Shown: one piece after another, positions 1 through 7,005 of the stretch
Layout: every line of letters starts with the position of its first letter
How positions within the stretch are numbered: position 1 is the first letter of the stretch
Assembly: GCA_021826785.1 (NCBI GenBank)
Contig: JAKAYN010000011.1
Location: forward strand, 1 to 10,392
Direction: 5' to 3'
Length of the DNA: 10,392 nt
From: Thermoplasmata archaeon
GTDB lineage: Archaea; Thermoplasmatota; Thermoplasmata; Thermoplasmatales; Thermoplasmataceae
Program-made: the position numbers and the translations under genes
The notes under the pieces: generated by a model
The model's input: the letters and a program-made list of their open reading frames with translations, nothing else
Told to the model about the DNA's origin: nothing
Databases searched by the model: none

Positions 1-8
1 CATGGTTC

Positions 9-215
9 ATGGAAAGGCCTGTGAAATTTATAATAACGAATATTACAATAGGCGTAATAACCGTAATATATGTCGTTTATATAATATCAATAATAAAAAC
101 CTATGAAAAGGATCCTGTTATATATAATATATTTGCGGGCATACTTGGCTTTTCATTTGCATTTACAATGGCAATGTGGGTTATAACCATGAAACCAAAA
201 AATAGAAGATCATAA
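9..215 (+). CDS. Small two-helix membrane protein, possibly a 3' fragment
   Basis: This reading frame encodes at least 68 residues. Two hydrophobic stretches, about residues 7-28 and 41-60, flank a short charged loop (KTYEKDP), and the basic tail KPKNRRS suggests a cytoplasmic C-terminus. I do not recognise the family. The frame stays open to the left edge (Trp and Phe codons precede the ATG at 9), so this may be the end of a longer protein rather than a complete gene. It is followed by a 61-nt spacer carrying the promoter of the permease gene, so the two are probably separate transcription units. No function can be given. Confidence 0.5.
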   Translation: MERPVKFIITNITIGVITVIYVVYIISIIKTYEKDPVIYNIFAGILGFSFAFTMAMWVITMKPKNRRS

Positions 216-248
216 ATAATAATCATTAATCAACATTTTTGGTTACTG

Positions 249-256
249 TTATATAA
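249..256 (+). promoter_or_regulatory. TATA box of the permease gene
   Basis: The sequence TTATATAA is centred 24-25 nt before the ATG at 277. In archaea transcription starts about 24-27 nt downstream of the TATA centre, so the mRNA should begin at or next to the ATG and be leaderless. No Shine-Dalgarno sequence precedes the ATG, which fits. The same spacing is seen at trpB and the YbjQ-family gene. Confidence 0.6.
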
Positions 257-276
257 AACTTTGAAATTAACCATTA

Positions 277-1596
277 ATGCTGAGAAATAACTCAATAGGG
301 CTTTCAGGCCTTATATTCCAGGGCATGGGACAGCTATCGCCATTGTTTACCTTCGATGGCATATTAAGCGTTGCCTCATTTGCACTTGGTGCAAGCCCGC
401 TGGCATTCATAGTAGGAATGGTTGCATCGCTGTTAACAGGAAATACACTATACCAGTTCTCAAAGAGAACAGCAAGTGCACGGGGCTACTATGGCTACGC
501 ATCCTTTGGCGGTAAAAAATTATCATTTTACGTTGCATTTCTTTACATAATATACCAGATGGCAAACATGCTCTTTGTTATATCATTTTTGATAATGATA
601 TTCTCCCCGGCTCTTTCATATTTGACCGGTTTTAATATTCCATACTATTACGGTTTATTCACGGTTCTTATAATACTTCCGGCTTTTTATGCTGTGTACC
701 TTGGCATAAAAACGTCATTTAAAACGCAGTTTATAATAAATATTATTGAGATTGTATTTGTGATAATAGTATCCTTTTCAATAATATTAACATCAAGTGA
801 TAATTCATACATTGTTTTCACACCAGTTTCTGGATATAAAAGCCTTTTCCTGGGATTCATCACAGGAAGCTTTCTGGCCTATACCGGTTATGGATCGATA
901 GTTCCACTTGGTGAGGAGGCAAAGGTGCCTGAAAAGAACATAGGCCGTGCCATAGTAATAATGATATTAATAATAGGATTTATAGATATATTAATATCAT
1001 ACGCTCTTGTCATAGGCTTTGGAATAAACAACATGGGCAATTTCACAGGCACAATAATACCCGCATTTATTGTTATAAAAAAACATCTTGGCATTTACAT
1101 GTCAGTGATTTTCTTTGCATTTAATTTTGTTATTATATACACATTGTTTAACACGGTTTTAACGGCATTAACAAGAAACATTTACGCAATGGCCAGGGAC
1201 AATTTAATAGGCAAAAGGTTTTCATACATTAATAACCACGGAACCCCGGTTAATGCACTTTATTTATCATTGTTAATCTTTGCTGCATCATTAACGGTAT
1301 CGATTTTAACATTCTATAAATTCTACTCATACAATGGATTTCTAGATGCCTTTATATTCTTTGCAACGTTAAGCACGATGGCAACGCTGATTATACATAT
1401 TATAGTAAATACAGTTCTATCATTAAATAAAAGGTCCCTTGCATTTGATGTTTTGGCACCTGTAATATCAAGCGCAATCATAATCACAGCGATGTACTAT
1501 GCTATTATAGATGCGGCATTTCCATTTAACTACTCAATTGTTATTTTAATAATATACTCAATTATAATTATTATTTATATATTTAAAAAGCATTAA
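277..1596 (+). CDS. APC-superfamily amino acid permease
   Basis: The product is a 439-residue, very hydrophobic protein with about 12 predicted transmembrane helices, the usual size and topology of amino acid/polyamine/organocation permeases. Helix 1 contains a glycine-rich break (GMGQLSP, near residues 16-22), typical of the substrate site in this fold. The loop after helix 6 carries the family-like motif [15 protein letters not shown] (residues 212-226), matching the common 'EE.K.P.r.i..Ai' signature. It is expected to import an amino acid across the cytoplasmic membrane by proton or cation symport, but substrate cannot be read from the sequence. The ATG at 277 is supported by a TATA box at leaderless distance. 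The stop overlaps the convergent DAHP synthase gene by 4 nt. Facing a tryptophan operon suggests, but does not show, an aromatic amino acid substrate. Confidence 0.85.
   Translation: MLRNNSIGLSGLIFQGMGQLSPLFTFDGILSVASFALGASPLAFIVGMVASLLTGNTLYQFSKRTASARGYYGYASFGGKKLSFYVAFLYIIYQMANMLFVISFLIMIFSPALSYLTGFNIPYYYGLFTVLIILPAFYAVYLGIKTSFKTQFIINIIEIVFVIIVSFSIILTSSDNSYIVFTPVSGYKSLFLGFITGSFLAYTGYGSIVPLGEEAKVPEKNIGRAIVIMILIIGFIDILISYALVIGFGINNMGNFTGTIIPAFIVIKKHLGIYMSVIFFAFNFVIIYTLFNTVLTALTRNIYAMARDNLIGKRFSYINNHGTPVNALYLSLLIFAASLTVSILTFYKFYSYNGFLDAFIFFATLSTMATLIIHIIVNTVLSLNKRSLAFDVLAPVISSAIIITAMYYAIIDAAFPFNYSIVILIIYSIIIIIYIFKKH
1585..1589 (-). terminator. Candidate T-run terminator of the trp operon
   Basis: On the minus strand a T5 run begins 3 nt after the DAHP synthase stop codon, followed by AT-rich sequence. 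Archaeal RNA polymerase terminates at short T runs without needing a hairpin. This one lies within the last codons of the convergent permease gene. Weak evidence on its own. Confidence 0.3.
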
Positions 1597-2360
1597 ATAA
1601 CATTTTTGTTTAACACTTTTGATATTGCCTTTATCTTTGAGTAAAGCCTTGAAAACTGGTCCAAATTAAGCTGCTGTGCCGCATCACTGAGTGCCTTCGA
1701 TGGGTCAGGATGCACCTCAATTATAACGCCATCGGCCCCTGCTGCTATTCCTGCAAGCGCCAGCGGCTCAACATACTTTGAATTCCCTGCAGGATGGCTC
1801 GGATCTATAATAACAGGGTAATCAACGCGCTCATGCAGAACCGGAACGGCAGAAACATCGAGCGTGAACCTTGTTGAGTTTTCAAATGTCCTTATGCCAC
1901 GTTCGACAAGCATTATGTTATTATTGCCGGACATGGATATGTACCTCGATGATCCTATTAACTCATCGATTGTGTTTCCAAATCCACGCTTTAAAAGCAC
2001 AGGCTTCATAGTTTTTCCTGCAGCCTTTAGCAGTGGAAAATTCTGCGAGTTCCTTGAGCCTATCTGTATAATATCCGCGTATTTTTCCACAAGCTTCAAA
2101 GATTCTAGGTCCATCGCCTCGGTGACTATGGACATGCCTGTTTCTTCCCTGGCCATTGCCAGTAACCTAAGACCCTCTTCACCAAGGCCCTGGAATGACT
2201 CAGGGTATGTTCTTGGCTTGAATGCACCGCCGCGTAAGACGTTGACGCCAAGCCTTTTTAAAGTCCTGGCCGTTTCAATGAGCTGGCTCTCGCTCTCAAC
2301 AGAGCACGGACCGGCCATAACTATTAAAGATTCCTTTAAATTAATATCCGAAACCATCAT
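1593..2360 (-). CDS. 3-deoxy-7-phosphoheptulonate (DAHP) synthase, type I-beta, single domain
   Basis: This cytoplasmic enzyme condenses phosphoenolpyruvate and erythrose 4-phosphate to DAHP, the first step of the shikimate pathway. The 255-residue TIM barrel has the family motifs GPCSVES (17-23), KPRT (48-51), QIGSRN (99-104), LKRG (123-126), DPSHPAG (186-192) and EVHPDP (215-220). Predicted metal ligands are C19, H189, E215 and D226; their spacing matches the characterised Pyrococcus enzyme as I recall it. There is no N-terminal ferredoxin-like or C-terminal chorismate-mutase extension, so this is the core form that normally lacks aromatic feedback control. It is the last gene of the trp operon and overlaps trpC by 20 nt. 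A GAGATGAT site 5 nt before the first ATG supports this start; the next codon is also ATG. It is clearly richer in G+C than trpC. Confidence 0.93.
   Translation of the reverse strand: MMVSDINLKESLIVMAGPCSVESESQLIETARTLKRLGVNVLRGGAFKPRTYPESFQGLGEEGLRLLAMAREETGMSIVTEAMDLESLKLVEKYADIIQIGSRNSQNFPLLKAAGKTMKPVLLKRGFGNTIDELIGSSRYISMSGNNNIMLVERGIRTFENSTRFTLDVSAVPVLHERVDYPVIIDPSHPAGNSKYVEPLALAGIAAGADGVIIEVHPDPSKALSDAAQQLNLDQFSRLYSKIKAISKVLNKNVI
1603..1607 (+). terminator. Candidate T-run terminator of the permease gene
   Basis: A T5 run lies 6 nt after the permease stop on the plus strand, with a further T4 at 1617-1620. It sits inside the 3' end of the DAHP synthase gene, because the two genes overlap and leave no spacer. 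Plausible by position only. Confidence 0.3.
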
Positions 2361-3093
2361 ATTTAATCATCTCTATTGATTTTAACACATTATCATTCGA
2401 TAATATTGATGAGCCTATGAGCATTGCATTGTATCCCTTTGGCATCATTGATAAATTACCGGATGTGATCCCGCTTTCAAGAACGGATAAAAGGCCGGTT
2501 GATCTTATTAAATCGTACGCCTCGGCTGATTCGTCCTCTATTTTTAATGTTTTTAAGTTTCTCCTGTTGTAGCCTATTATGACATTTTCATCATTTATTA
2601 TTTTATCGAATGCTTTTAGATCATGGAACTCTATTAATGCCTCCATTCCAAGGGATTTGATTTTTCTGTTTAATGATTTTATTTTATTTTTTTCCAGGAA
2701 ATCTGCTATTAAGAGTATTGCATCGCCGCCGGCCATGTATGATGATTCTATCATATCATCATTTGATATGAAGTCCTTTATTAATATCGGAACATTATAT
2801 TTTTGCACGGAGACCACATCCATTTGATTTCCATTAAAGTATCTTTCCTCGGTTAATATGCTCATCCCTGCTATGCTATTGTGTATCACGTCATAGTATT
2901 TAAAAATATCAGTATTTTCATTATTTACAAAACCTGATGGTGATCTCCTTTTGTATTCCGCTATTACAGCTATTTTGTTCATTGAGTTATGCCTTTTTAT
3001 TGATGATGACATGCTTAAAATTTCTCTCGATCTCATGTTCTTTTTTATTAAATGCCTTTTATCGTTGTTTTTATAAATATCATCAACTATCAT
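2341..3093 (-). CDS. trpC: Indole-3-glycerol-phosphate synthase
   Basis: TrpC decarboxylates and cyclises carboxyphenylamino-deoxyribulose phosphate to indole-3-glycerol phosphate, which TrpA then cleaves. At 250 residues it has the usual length of the monofunctional archaeal enzyme. Conserved active-site positions can be followed against the Sulfolobus protein: E46 and K48 in [10 protein letters not shown] (44-53), S51, [11 protein letters not shown] (78-88), K106 in LIKDF, E155 in LIEFHD, N176 in IGYNRRNL (173-180), and E206-S207-G208 in LESGI. All catalytic residues appear present. The ATG lies 1 nt after the trpG stop and is preceded by a perfect GGAGG with 6-nt spacing. Two sampled 60-nt stretches of the gene have only about 27% G+C, much lower than the downstream DAHP synthase gene. 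Confidence 0.95.
   Translation of the reverse strand: MIVDDIYKNNDKRHLIKKNMRSREILSMSSSIKRHNSMNKIAVIAEYKRRSPSGFVNNENTDIFKYYDVIHNSIAGMSILTEERYFNGNQMDVVSVQKYNVPILIKDFISNDDMIESSYMAGGDAILLIADFLEKNKIKSLNRKIKSLGMEALIEFHDLKAFDKIINDENVIIGYNRRNLKTLKIEDESAEAYDLIRSTGLLSVLESGITSGNLSMMPKGYNAMLIGSSILSNDNVLKSIEMIKYDGFGY
2366..2373 (-). promoter_or_regulatory. Ribosome binding site of the DAHP synthase gene
   Basis: GAGATGAT on the minus strand is one mismatch from GAGGTGAT, the complement of the archaeal 16S rRNA 3' end. It lies 5 nt before the ATG at 2360, inside the end of trpC, and supports translation start within the overlap. Confidence 0.5.
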
Positions 3094-3094
3094 T

Positions 3095-3649
3095 TTAGGC
3101 CTCCAGAAAGTTTTTAATTATATTAATACCATATTCAGAGAAATAGCTTTCAGGATGGAACTGCACGCCAAAAATTGACATTTCTTTATTGTGGAAGCCC
3201 ATGATCTCGCCGGTGCTCTTTGAAACAGCATCAACTATTATATTTTTGGGCTTATTAACAATGATTGAGTGGTATCTTATAACGGTGAACGTTTCTGGAA
3301 TATCCTTGTATATAATTGAATTATAATGAATTACATCATCAAGCTCACCGTGCATTATCCTCTTTGATATTCCCAGATCTGAACCAAGGTAATATGCAAG
3401 GAACTGATGCCCGAAGCATATGCCAAGGTATTTTTTATCTGGATGTTTTTCAATAAAGTACGCTAGATTTCCAGTATCATTTGGATTTTTGGGGCTGCCA
3501 GGGCCTGGCGATATTATAATCTTATCGTAATCATCATTTTTTATTTTAGCATTCTTAACAACGCTTGCTTTGTACCCAAGCATCGATACGTACTGGTAAA
3601 TATTATAAGTAAATGAATCGTAATTATCTATTATTAACACTTTCCTCAT
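3095..3649 (-). CDS. trpG: Anthranilate synthase component II (glutamine amidotransferase)
   Basis: TrpG hydrolyses glutamine and passes ammonia to TrpE for anthranilate synthesis. It is a 184-residue class I glutamine amidotransferase. From the ATG at 3649 the visible motifs are DNYDSFTYN (8-16), SPGPGSP (47-53, oxyanion region), GICFGHQ with nucleophile C78, RYHS (125-128), and H165/E167 in QFHPES, giving a complete Cys-His-Glu triad. The frame can be extended three codons to a GTG at 3658, but I prefer the ATG because GGGTGAT lies 4 nt before it and the protein then begins MRKVLIIDNYDS, as in the family. The start overlaps trpE by 26 nt, which suggests translational coupling of the two subunits. 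In some organisms the same subunit also serves PabB; no pabB is visible here. Confidence 0.94.
   Translation of the reverse strand: MRKVLIIDNYDSFTYNIYQYVSMLGYKASVVKNAKIKNDDYDKIIISPGPGSPKNPNDTGNLAYFIEKHPDKKYLGICFGHQFLAYYLGSDLGISKRIMHGELDDVIHYNSIIYKDIPETFTVIRYHSIIVNKPKNIIVDAVSKSTGEIMGFHNKEMSIFGVQFHPESYFSEYGINIIKNFLEA
3100..3104 (-). promoter_or_regulatory. Ribosome binding site of trpC
   Basis: A perfect GGAGG on the minus strand lies 6 nt before the trpC ATG at 3093, within the last codons of trpG. It is among the strongest Shine-Dalgarno sites in the window and fixes the trpC start. Confidence 0.65.
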
Positions 3650-4760
3650 AGTAATCACCCATAACGGTCATGGCCTTTGAGAACATCTCATTAACCTCCT
3701 CTTCAGGTAAAGAATCCTTAACTATACCGGCACCGGCCCTTGTTGTTGTAACATCATCATGCGAGAATATTGTCCTTATAACAAGTGCCATATCAGTGTA
3801 ATTTCTTGATATAATTCCTATGGCGCCACCGTATTCCCTCCTTGGGGTTTCCTCATAATTATTAATCAGGTCCATGGCGCGTTTTTTCGGTGCGCCTGAG
3901 ACTGTTCCTGCCGGAAATACCGAGGAGAATATATCTTTTAATGATGCATCGGTTATCCCGGTGACGCTGCTTACCATGTGCTGCACCGTAAGAAATTTTT
4001 CAATGGCCATTGAATAATCGACCTTTACAGTTCCTGGATAGCATATCCTCCCAAGGTCGTTCCTTGCAAGGTCAAGGAGCATTCTATGCTCTAGCTTCTC
4101 CTTTTCACTGTTTATTAATTCTTTCTCAAGAATTTGGTCCTCATTAATACTATTGCCGCGCCTTCTTGTGCCTGCTATCGGCTTTATATTAATAATATTA
4201 TTATTTAATGTAAAAACGTTTTCTGGTGAGCTACCTATTATTCGGGTGCTGCCAAATTTATAATAGTATACATACACAGATGAATCATTGTTTATAAATG
4301 ATGATAATAGTGACCTAAAATCAACATTTTTAAGATAAAAATCCCTTGAAATAACAACCTGCAAAAGCTCGCCAGATCTTATTTTTTGTATTAATTCTTT
4401 TATCTTTGATGACATTGAATTATCGGTATAATTCGTTTTAAGTGAAATTCGATGGTTATTATTCCTTTTTAAATATGATTTATATGATCTTTCAGGTACT
4501 ATAAATGATAAGTATGGATATTTTTCTTTTTCATTTATACCGTTGAAATGATTTGCCAGTGAATATGTGGCGCATGCCGGTATTGTAATGTTTTTATCAA
4601 GCATTTGATAGATCTCTGAATCAAGAAATTTTTCGGCGTCATTATAAAGGTTTGTATAATCGTTGGAAATAAAAAGATTCTCCTCACCACTGTTTCCGTT
4701 GAATTTGCAGAAATATGCGAAGTTTTTATCCTCAAACCTTTCTATACTATTATATATCAT
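3624..4760 (-). CDS. trpE: Anthranilate synthase component I
   Basis: TrpE converts chorismate plus ammonia to anthranilate and pyruvate. The 378-residue protein has the complete chorismate-binding core: GELLQVVISR (130-139), IIGSSPE (174-180), KPIAGTRRRG (193-202), EHRMLLDLARNDLGRI (224-239), QHMVSSVTG with catalytic H261, FPAGTVSGAPK (282-292), YGGAIG (310-315) and AGAGIV (342-347). E224 and E358 stand at the expected Mg ligands. It is shorter than the roughly 420-residue Sulfolobus enzyme, mostly in the N-terminal half. The usual LLES tryptophan-binding motif is absent, with FAYFCKFNG (14-22) where it is expected, and the PYMF-like segment reads VYVY (162-165). This hints at loss of feedback inhibition. 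Its ATG overlaps the trpF stop as ATGA, with GAGG 7 nt upstream. PabB is the alternative; the trp operon context argues for TrpE. Confidence 0.92.
   Translation of the reverse strand: MIYNSIERFEDKNFAYFCKFNGNSGEENLFISNDYTNLYNDAEKFLDSEIYQMLDKNITIPACATYSLANHFNGINEKEKYPYLSFIVPERSYKSYLKRNNNHRISLKTNYTDNSMSSKIKELIQKIRSGELLQVVISRDFYLKNVDFRSLLSSFINNDSSVYVYYYKFGSTRIIGSSPENVFTLNNNIINIKPIAGTRRRGNSINEDQILEKELINSEKEKLEHRMLLDLARNDLGRICYPGTVKVDYSMAIEKFLTVQHMVSSVTGITDASLKDIFSSVFPAGTVSGAPKKRAMDLINNYEETPRREYGGAIGIISRNYTDMALVIRTIFSHDDVTTTRAGAGIVKDSLPEEEVNEMFSKAMTVMGDYYEESVNNR
3654..3660 (-). promoter_or_regulatory. Ribosome binding site deciding the trpG start
   Basis: GGGTGAT on the minus strand, inside the end of trpE, has a 4-nt spacer to the ATG at 3649. 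The alternative GTG start at 3658 overlaps this site and would leave no room for it, so the ATG is favoured. Confidence 0.55.
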
Positions 4761-5311
4761 ACCAATGCCTCAAAGAATTTTTTTAATTTCTCCGGTGATT
4801 TTTTACCAACATATGATTCTAAACCGCTGCTTGCGTCTATTAATTCAGGCTTTATTGAGGATGCAATATAAACATTCTCGGGTGATATCTTGCCTGCTAT
4901 GCCTATTTTTTCATATTTGCTAAGCTCGGGCAATCTTTTTATTATTCCAGATCTGTCCTCAAAGAGTATAAAATCTGAGCCTGCATCCCTGTATTCAAGG
5001 TATTTTTTATCATAATCCTCATTTTCCATGTTTATTACTGATATAACCCTGGCACCTGTTGATTTTACATCTATAATATTTTTATAACTGTGCGGAAAAT
5101 GCAGCTGCACAATGTCATCATCTATTGATTCCGGCATGGATGTGTAAACCGGTACGGCGGTTAAATTGTATGATTTTATTTCATTTATTAGATCTTTGGT
5201 CCCATGCCTTTTAACATTGTCATCAAGTATAACACCAAGAAAGTCCGCGCCAAGCTTACCCGCAATTAAAGCATCATCAATATTTGTTATGCCGCATATT
5301 TTAATCTTCAT
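4757..5311 (-). CDS. trpF: Phosphoribosylanthranilate isomerase, divergent
   Basis: TrpF carries out the Amadori rearrangement of phosphoribosylanthranilate to the carboxyphenylamino-deoxyribulose phosphate used by TrpC. The protein has 184 residues, slightly short for the family (about 200-210). The general base is present as C6 in KICGIT (3-9 with flanking residues). VQLHF (68-72), SPENV (143-147) and the phosphate-site motif DASSGLE (159-165) followed by GKKSPEKL (169-176) are also recognisable. The strand-6 region is unusual: where most relatives have LLD followed by a GxGSG or GGTG loop, this one has LFEDRSG (116-122), so the acid is either E118 or a shifted D119 and the glycine loop is shortened. 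AGG at strand 7 is AGK (139-141). The start overlaps trpD by 11 nt with GGAGG 7 nt upstream. Context makes the assignment firm despite the divergence. Confidence 0.88.
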   Translation of the reverse strand: MKIKICGITNIDDALIAGKLGADFLGVILDDNVKRHGTKDLINEIKSYNLTAVPVYTSMPESIDDDIVQLHFPHSYKNIIDVKSTGARVISVINMENEDYDKKYLEYRDAGSDFILFEDRSGIIKRLPELSKYEKIGIAGKISPENVYIASSIKPELIDASSGLESYVGKKSPEKLKKFFEALV

Positions 5312-6275
5312 TGAAGATCCTCCTTAGCTGTTTATAAGCATTGCCAGATTCTATCTCATTAATGCATAGGTCATATGCACTCTTTATATCCTTTGAGATG
5401 TCATTAAGAACTAGTGCCGGTGCGGCGTTTAATGCTATAAAACTTGCAGCGTCACCGTTTCTGTTTTTAAACGCATCAATAACAATGTTAAAGCTCTTTA
5501 CTGGGTCTTTCTCAATAATGTTTGATTCGTTTATTTTTTTGCCGGCAACATCGATTGGATTTAGATCGAATTTTCTGATGCCGTTCGAAACATAGTAAAT
5601 ATGCGAGTCCTCCTCGGGTGATATCTCATCCATTGTTGATGAGACAATAAATGCCCTTTTGCCCTGCTTTAAAATAACCGAAGCATAGACCTCAGCGGTT
5701 TCATCATCGTATGCCCCAAGAACGAGCTTATCGGGATCGAGCGGATTTGTAAGCGGTCCAAGAATGTTAAAAACGGTCTTTATTCCAAGTTTTTTCCTAA
5801 CGTTTGAGAACCTTGCAAATGTTTGATTGTACATTGTTGCAAGTATATAAACATAGTTCTTTTCATTTATATTGTTTAATATCTCATTCTCCGTCATATC
5901 AAATTTATAACCAAGGAATTTCATTAGATCTGCACTGCCATGTGATCCTGTTATTCCAAAATTACCGTGCTTTGCAATCTTTATTTTTGATGATAGAAGT
6001 ATTGATGCGGCAGTGCTCACATTTATCGTATTCTTATGATCGCCGCCGGTACCAACTATGTCTGTTAAACCTTTTACCTTTATTGATATTGACGATAGCT
6101 TTCTAATGCCCTTTGAAAAGCCGGATAGCTCCTCGGGTGTTATCCCCTTTATGTAAAGCGCTGTTAAAAATGCGGCCTTGACAGTATCCGGTGCATCAAC
6201 GATTTGAGTTATGCAACGCTCGGCCTCCAATTCATCCATGTTTCTCTCATCATATATAAAATCAAGCCTCAACAT
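5301..6275 (-). CDS. trpD: Anthranilate phosphoribosyltransferase
   Basis: TrpD transfers the phosphoribosyl group of PRPP to anthranilate. From the ATG at 6275 it has 324 residues, normal for the stand-alone enzyme with a small helical N-domain and a nucleoside-phosphorylase-type alpha/beta domain. Motifs are DIVGTGGD (72-79) and NVST (85-88) for PRPP, KHGN (102-105), GSADLMKFLG (113-122), FNILGPLTNP for the anthranilate tunnel, and MDEISPEE around the Mg-binding acids. Two changes from the common consensus are visible: the residue after KHGN is Phe instead of the frequent Arg, and GSHGSAD replaces SGKSGSAD-type sequence. A GTG at 6284 could add three residues, but GGGGTG with a 6-nt spacer favours the ATG. 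It overlaps trpA by 14 nt and trpF by 11 nt. Confidence 0.94.
   Translation of the reverse strand: MLRLDFIYDERNMDELEAERCITQIVDAPDTVKAAFLTALYIKGITPEELSGFSKGIRKLSSISIKVKGLTDIVGTGGDHKNTINVSTAASILLSSKIKIAKHGNFGITGSHGSADLMKFLGYKFDMTENEILNNINEKNYVYILATMYNQTFARFSNVRKKLGIKTVFNILGPLTNPLDPDKLVLGAYDDETAEVYASVILKQGKRAFIVSSTMDEISPEEDSHIYYVSNGIRKFDLNPIDVAGKKINESNIIEKDPVKSFNIVIDAFKNRNGDAASFIALNAAPALVLNDISKDIKSAYDLCINEIESGNAYKQLRRIFNED
5319..5323 (-). promoter_or_regulatory. Ribosome binding site of trpF
   Basis: A perfect GGAGG on the minus strand lies 7 nt before the trpF ATG at 5311, inside the last codons of trpD. It supports the start that creates an 11-nt overlap. Confidence 0.65.
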
Positions 6276-7005
6276 CAAGGGCACCCCTTATCATCTTTAA
6301 ATAATCTATAAAGCCATTTACATCGTTTTTATCAAGCATGTTTACAAGATAAGATCCTATGGCAACACCGGATGCACCACGTCTTGCAAGCTCAGATACA
6401 TCATCAATAGTCTTTATGCCAAAGCCAAAGTTTATCTCCCTGGATTTTACAAGTGAAAATATCCTTGAGCATGTGTAATCAAGATCGTATGGTATATCTA
6501 TGCCAGTTGACGGCTGGAGGCCATAGTATATCCATGAAAATGTTTTTTCAGAGACCTTTTTTATTACATTATCCGGGGTTGACGGTGTAAAAAATGGTAT
6601 GTACTCGAAATGCATGTCATTTAATGTTTCTATAACATCAAAAGCCTCATCATAATAGTCTATTAAAAGGTCAGGTATTATCGATCCTGAAAAGCCAAGA
6701 TTTGAAAGTATCGCAGCGAATCTTTCTATATCATCTATATCTGAATAATATGAAAGCGAGTACATCTTTATATTATTGTCTGAAAAATGTTTGAATATAT
6801 CAAAGTAAAAATTTTCATTATAATTTTCATTGCCTATTCTATGAGTCTTTCTTATTGTTGGCCCATCATACCTTGGATCGTTTGATGGAAATCCAAACTC
6901 AATGTAATTTATTATATCCAATGGCATCGCCATTAGGAATCTCTTTAATGTTTCATTATTAGGATATCCTAGTGTGAAGTACGGTATTAGATTTTTCATG
7001 GGCAT
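6262..7005 (-). CDS. trpA: Tryptophan synthase alpha subunit, Sulfolobus-like
   Basis: TrpA cleaves indole-3-glycerol phosphate to indole and glyceraldehyde 3-phosphate, passing indole to TrpB. The product has 247 residues, near the usual length. Numbered from this ATG, it has PYFTLGYPN (8-16), catalytic E36 in IEFGFP, catalytic D47 in YDGPTIRK (46-53), IPDLLIDYYDE (110-120), TPSTPDNV (140-147), YYGLQPSTGIDIP (160-172), GFGIKT, and a GVAIGS phosphate site. The YDGPxIRK and YYGxxPxTGxxIP elements resemble Sulfolobus TrpA, as I remember it, rather than the bacterial DPLADGP and YLLSRAGVTG forms. The trpB stop and this ATG share one base (TGATG), a typical coupled junction. A GTG at 7008 or an ATG at 6999 (preceded by AGTGAT with 4-nt spacing) are alternative starts. 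Confidence 0.93.
   Translation of the reverse strand: MPMKNLIPYFTLGYPNNETLKRFLMAMPLDIINYIEFGFPSNDPRYDGPTIRKTHRIGNENYNENFYFDIFKHFSDNNIKMYSLSYYSDIDDIERFAAILSNLGFSGSIIPDLLIDYYDEAFDVIETLNDMHFEYIPFFTPSTPDNVIKKVSEKTFSWIYYGLQPSTGIDIPYDLDYTCSRIFSLVKSREINFGFGIKTIDDVSELARRGASGVAIGSYLVNMLDKNDVNGFIDYLKMIRGALDVEA
6282..6287 (-). promoter_or_regulatory. Ribosome binding site deciding the trpD start
   Basis: GGGGTG on the minus strand is 6 nt before the ATG at 6275. The alternative GTG start at 6284 is made of the same bases, so the ATG is the better choice. Confidence 0.45.

Noticed and set aside
1864..2379. 171-codon plus-strand frame opposite the DAHP synthase gene
   Set aside because: It is the antisense shadow of a strongly conserved gene, has no recognisable motif, and its existence is explained by the higher G+C there.
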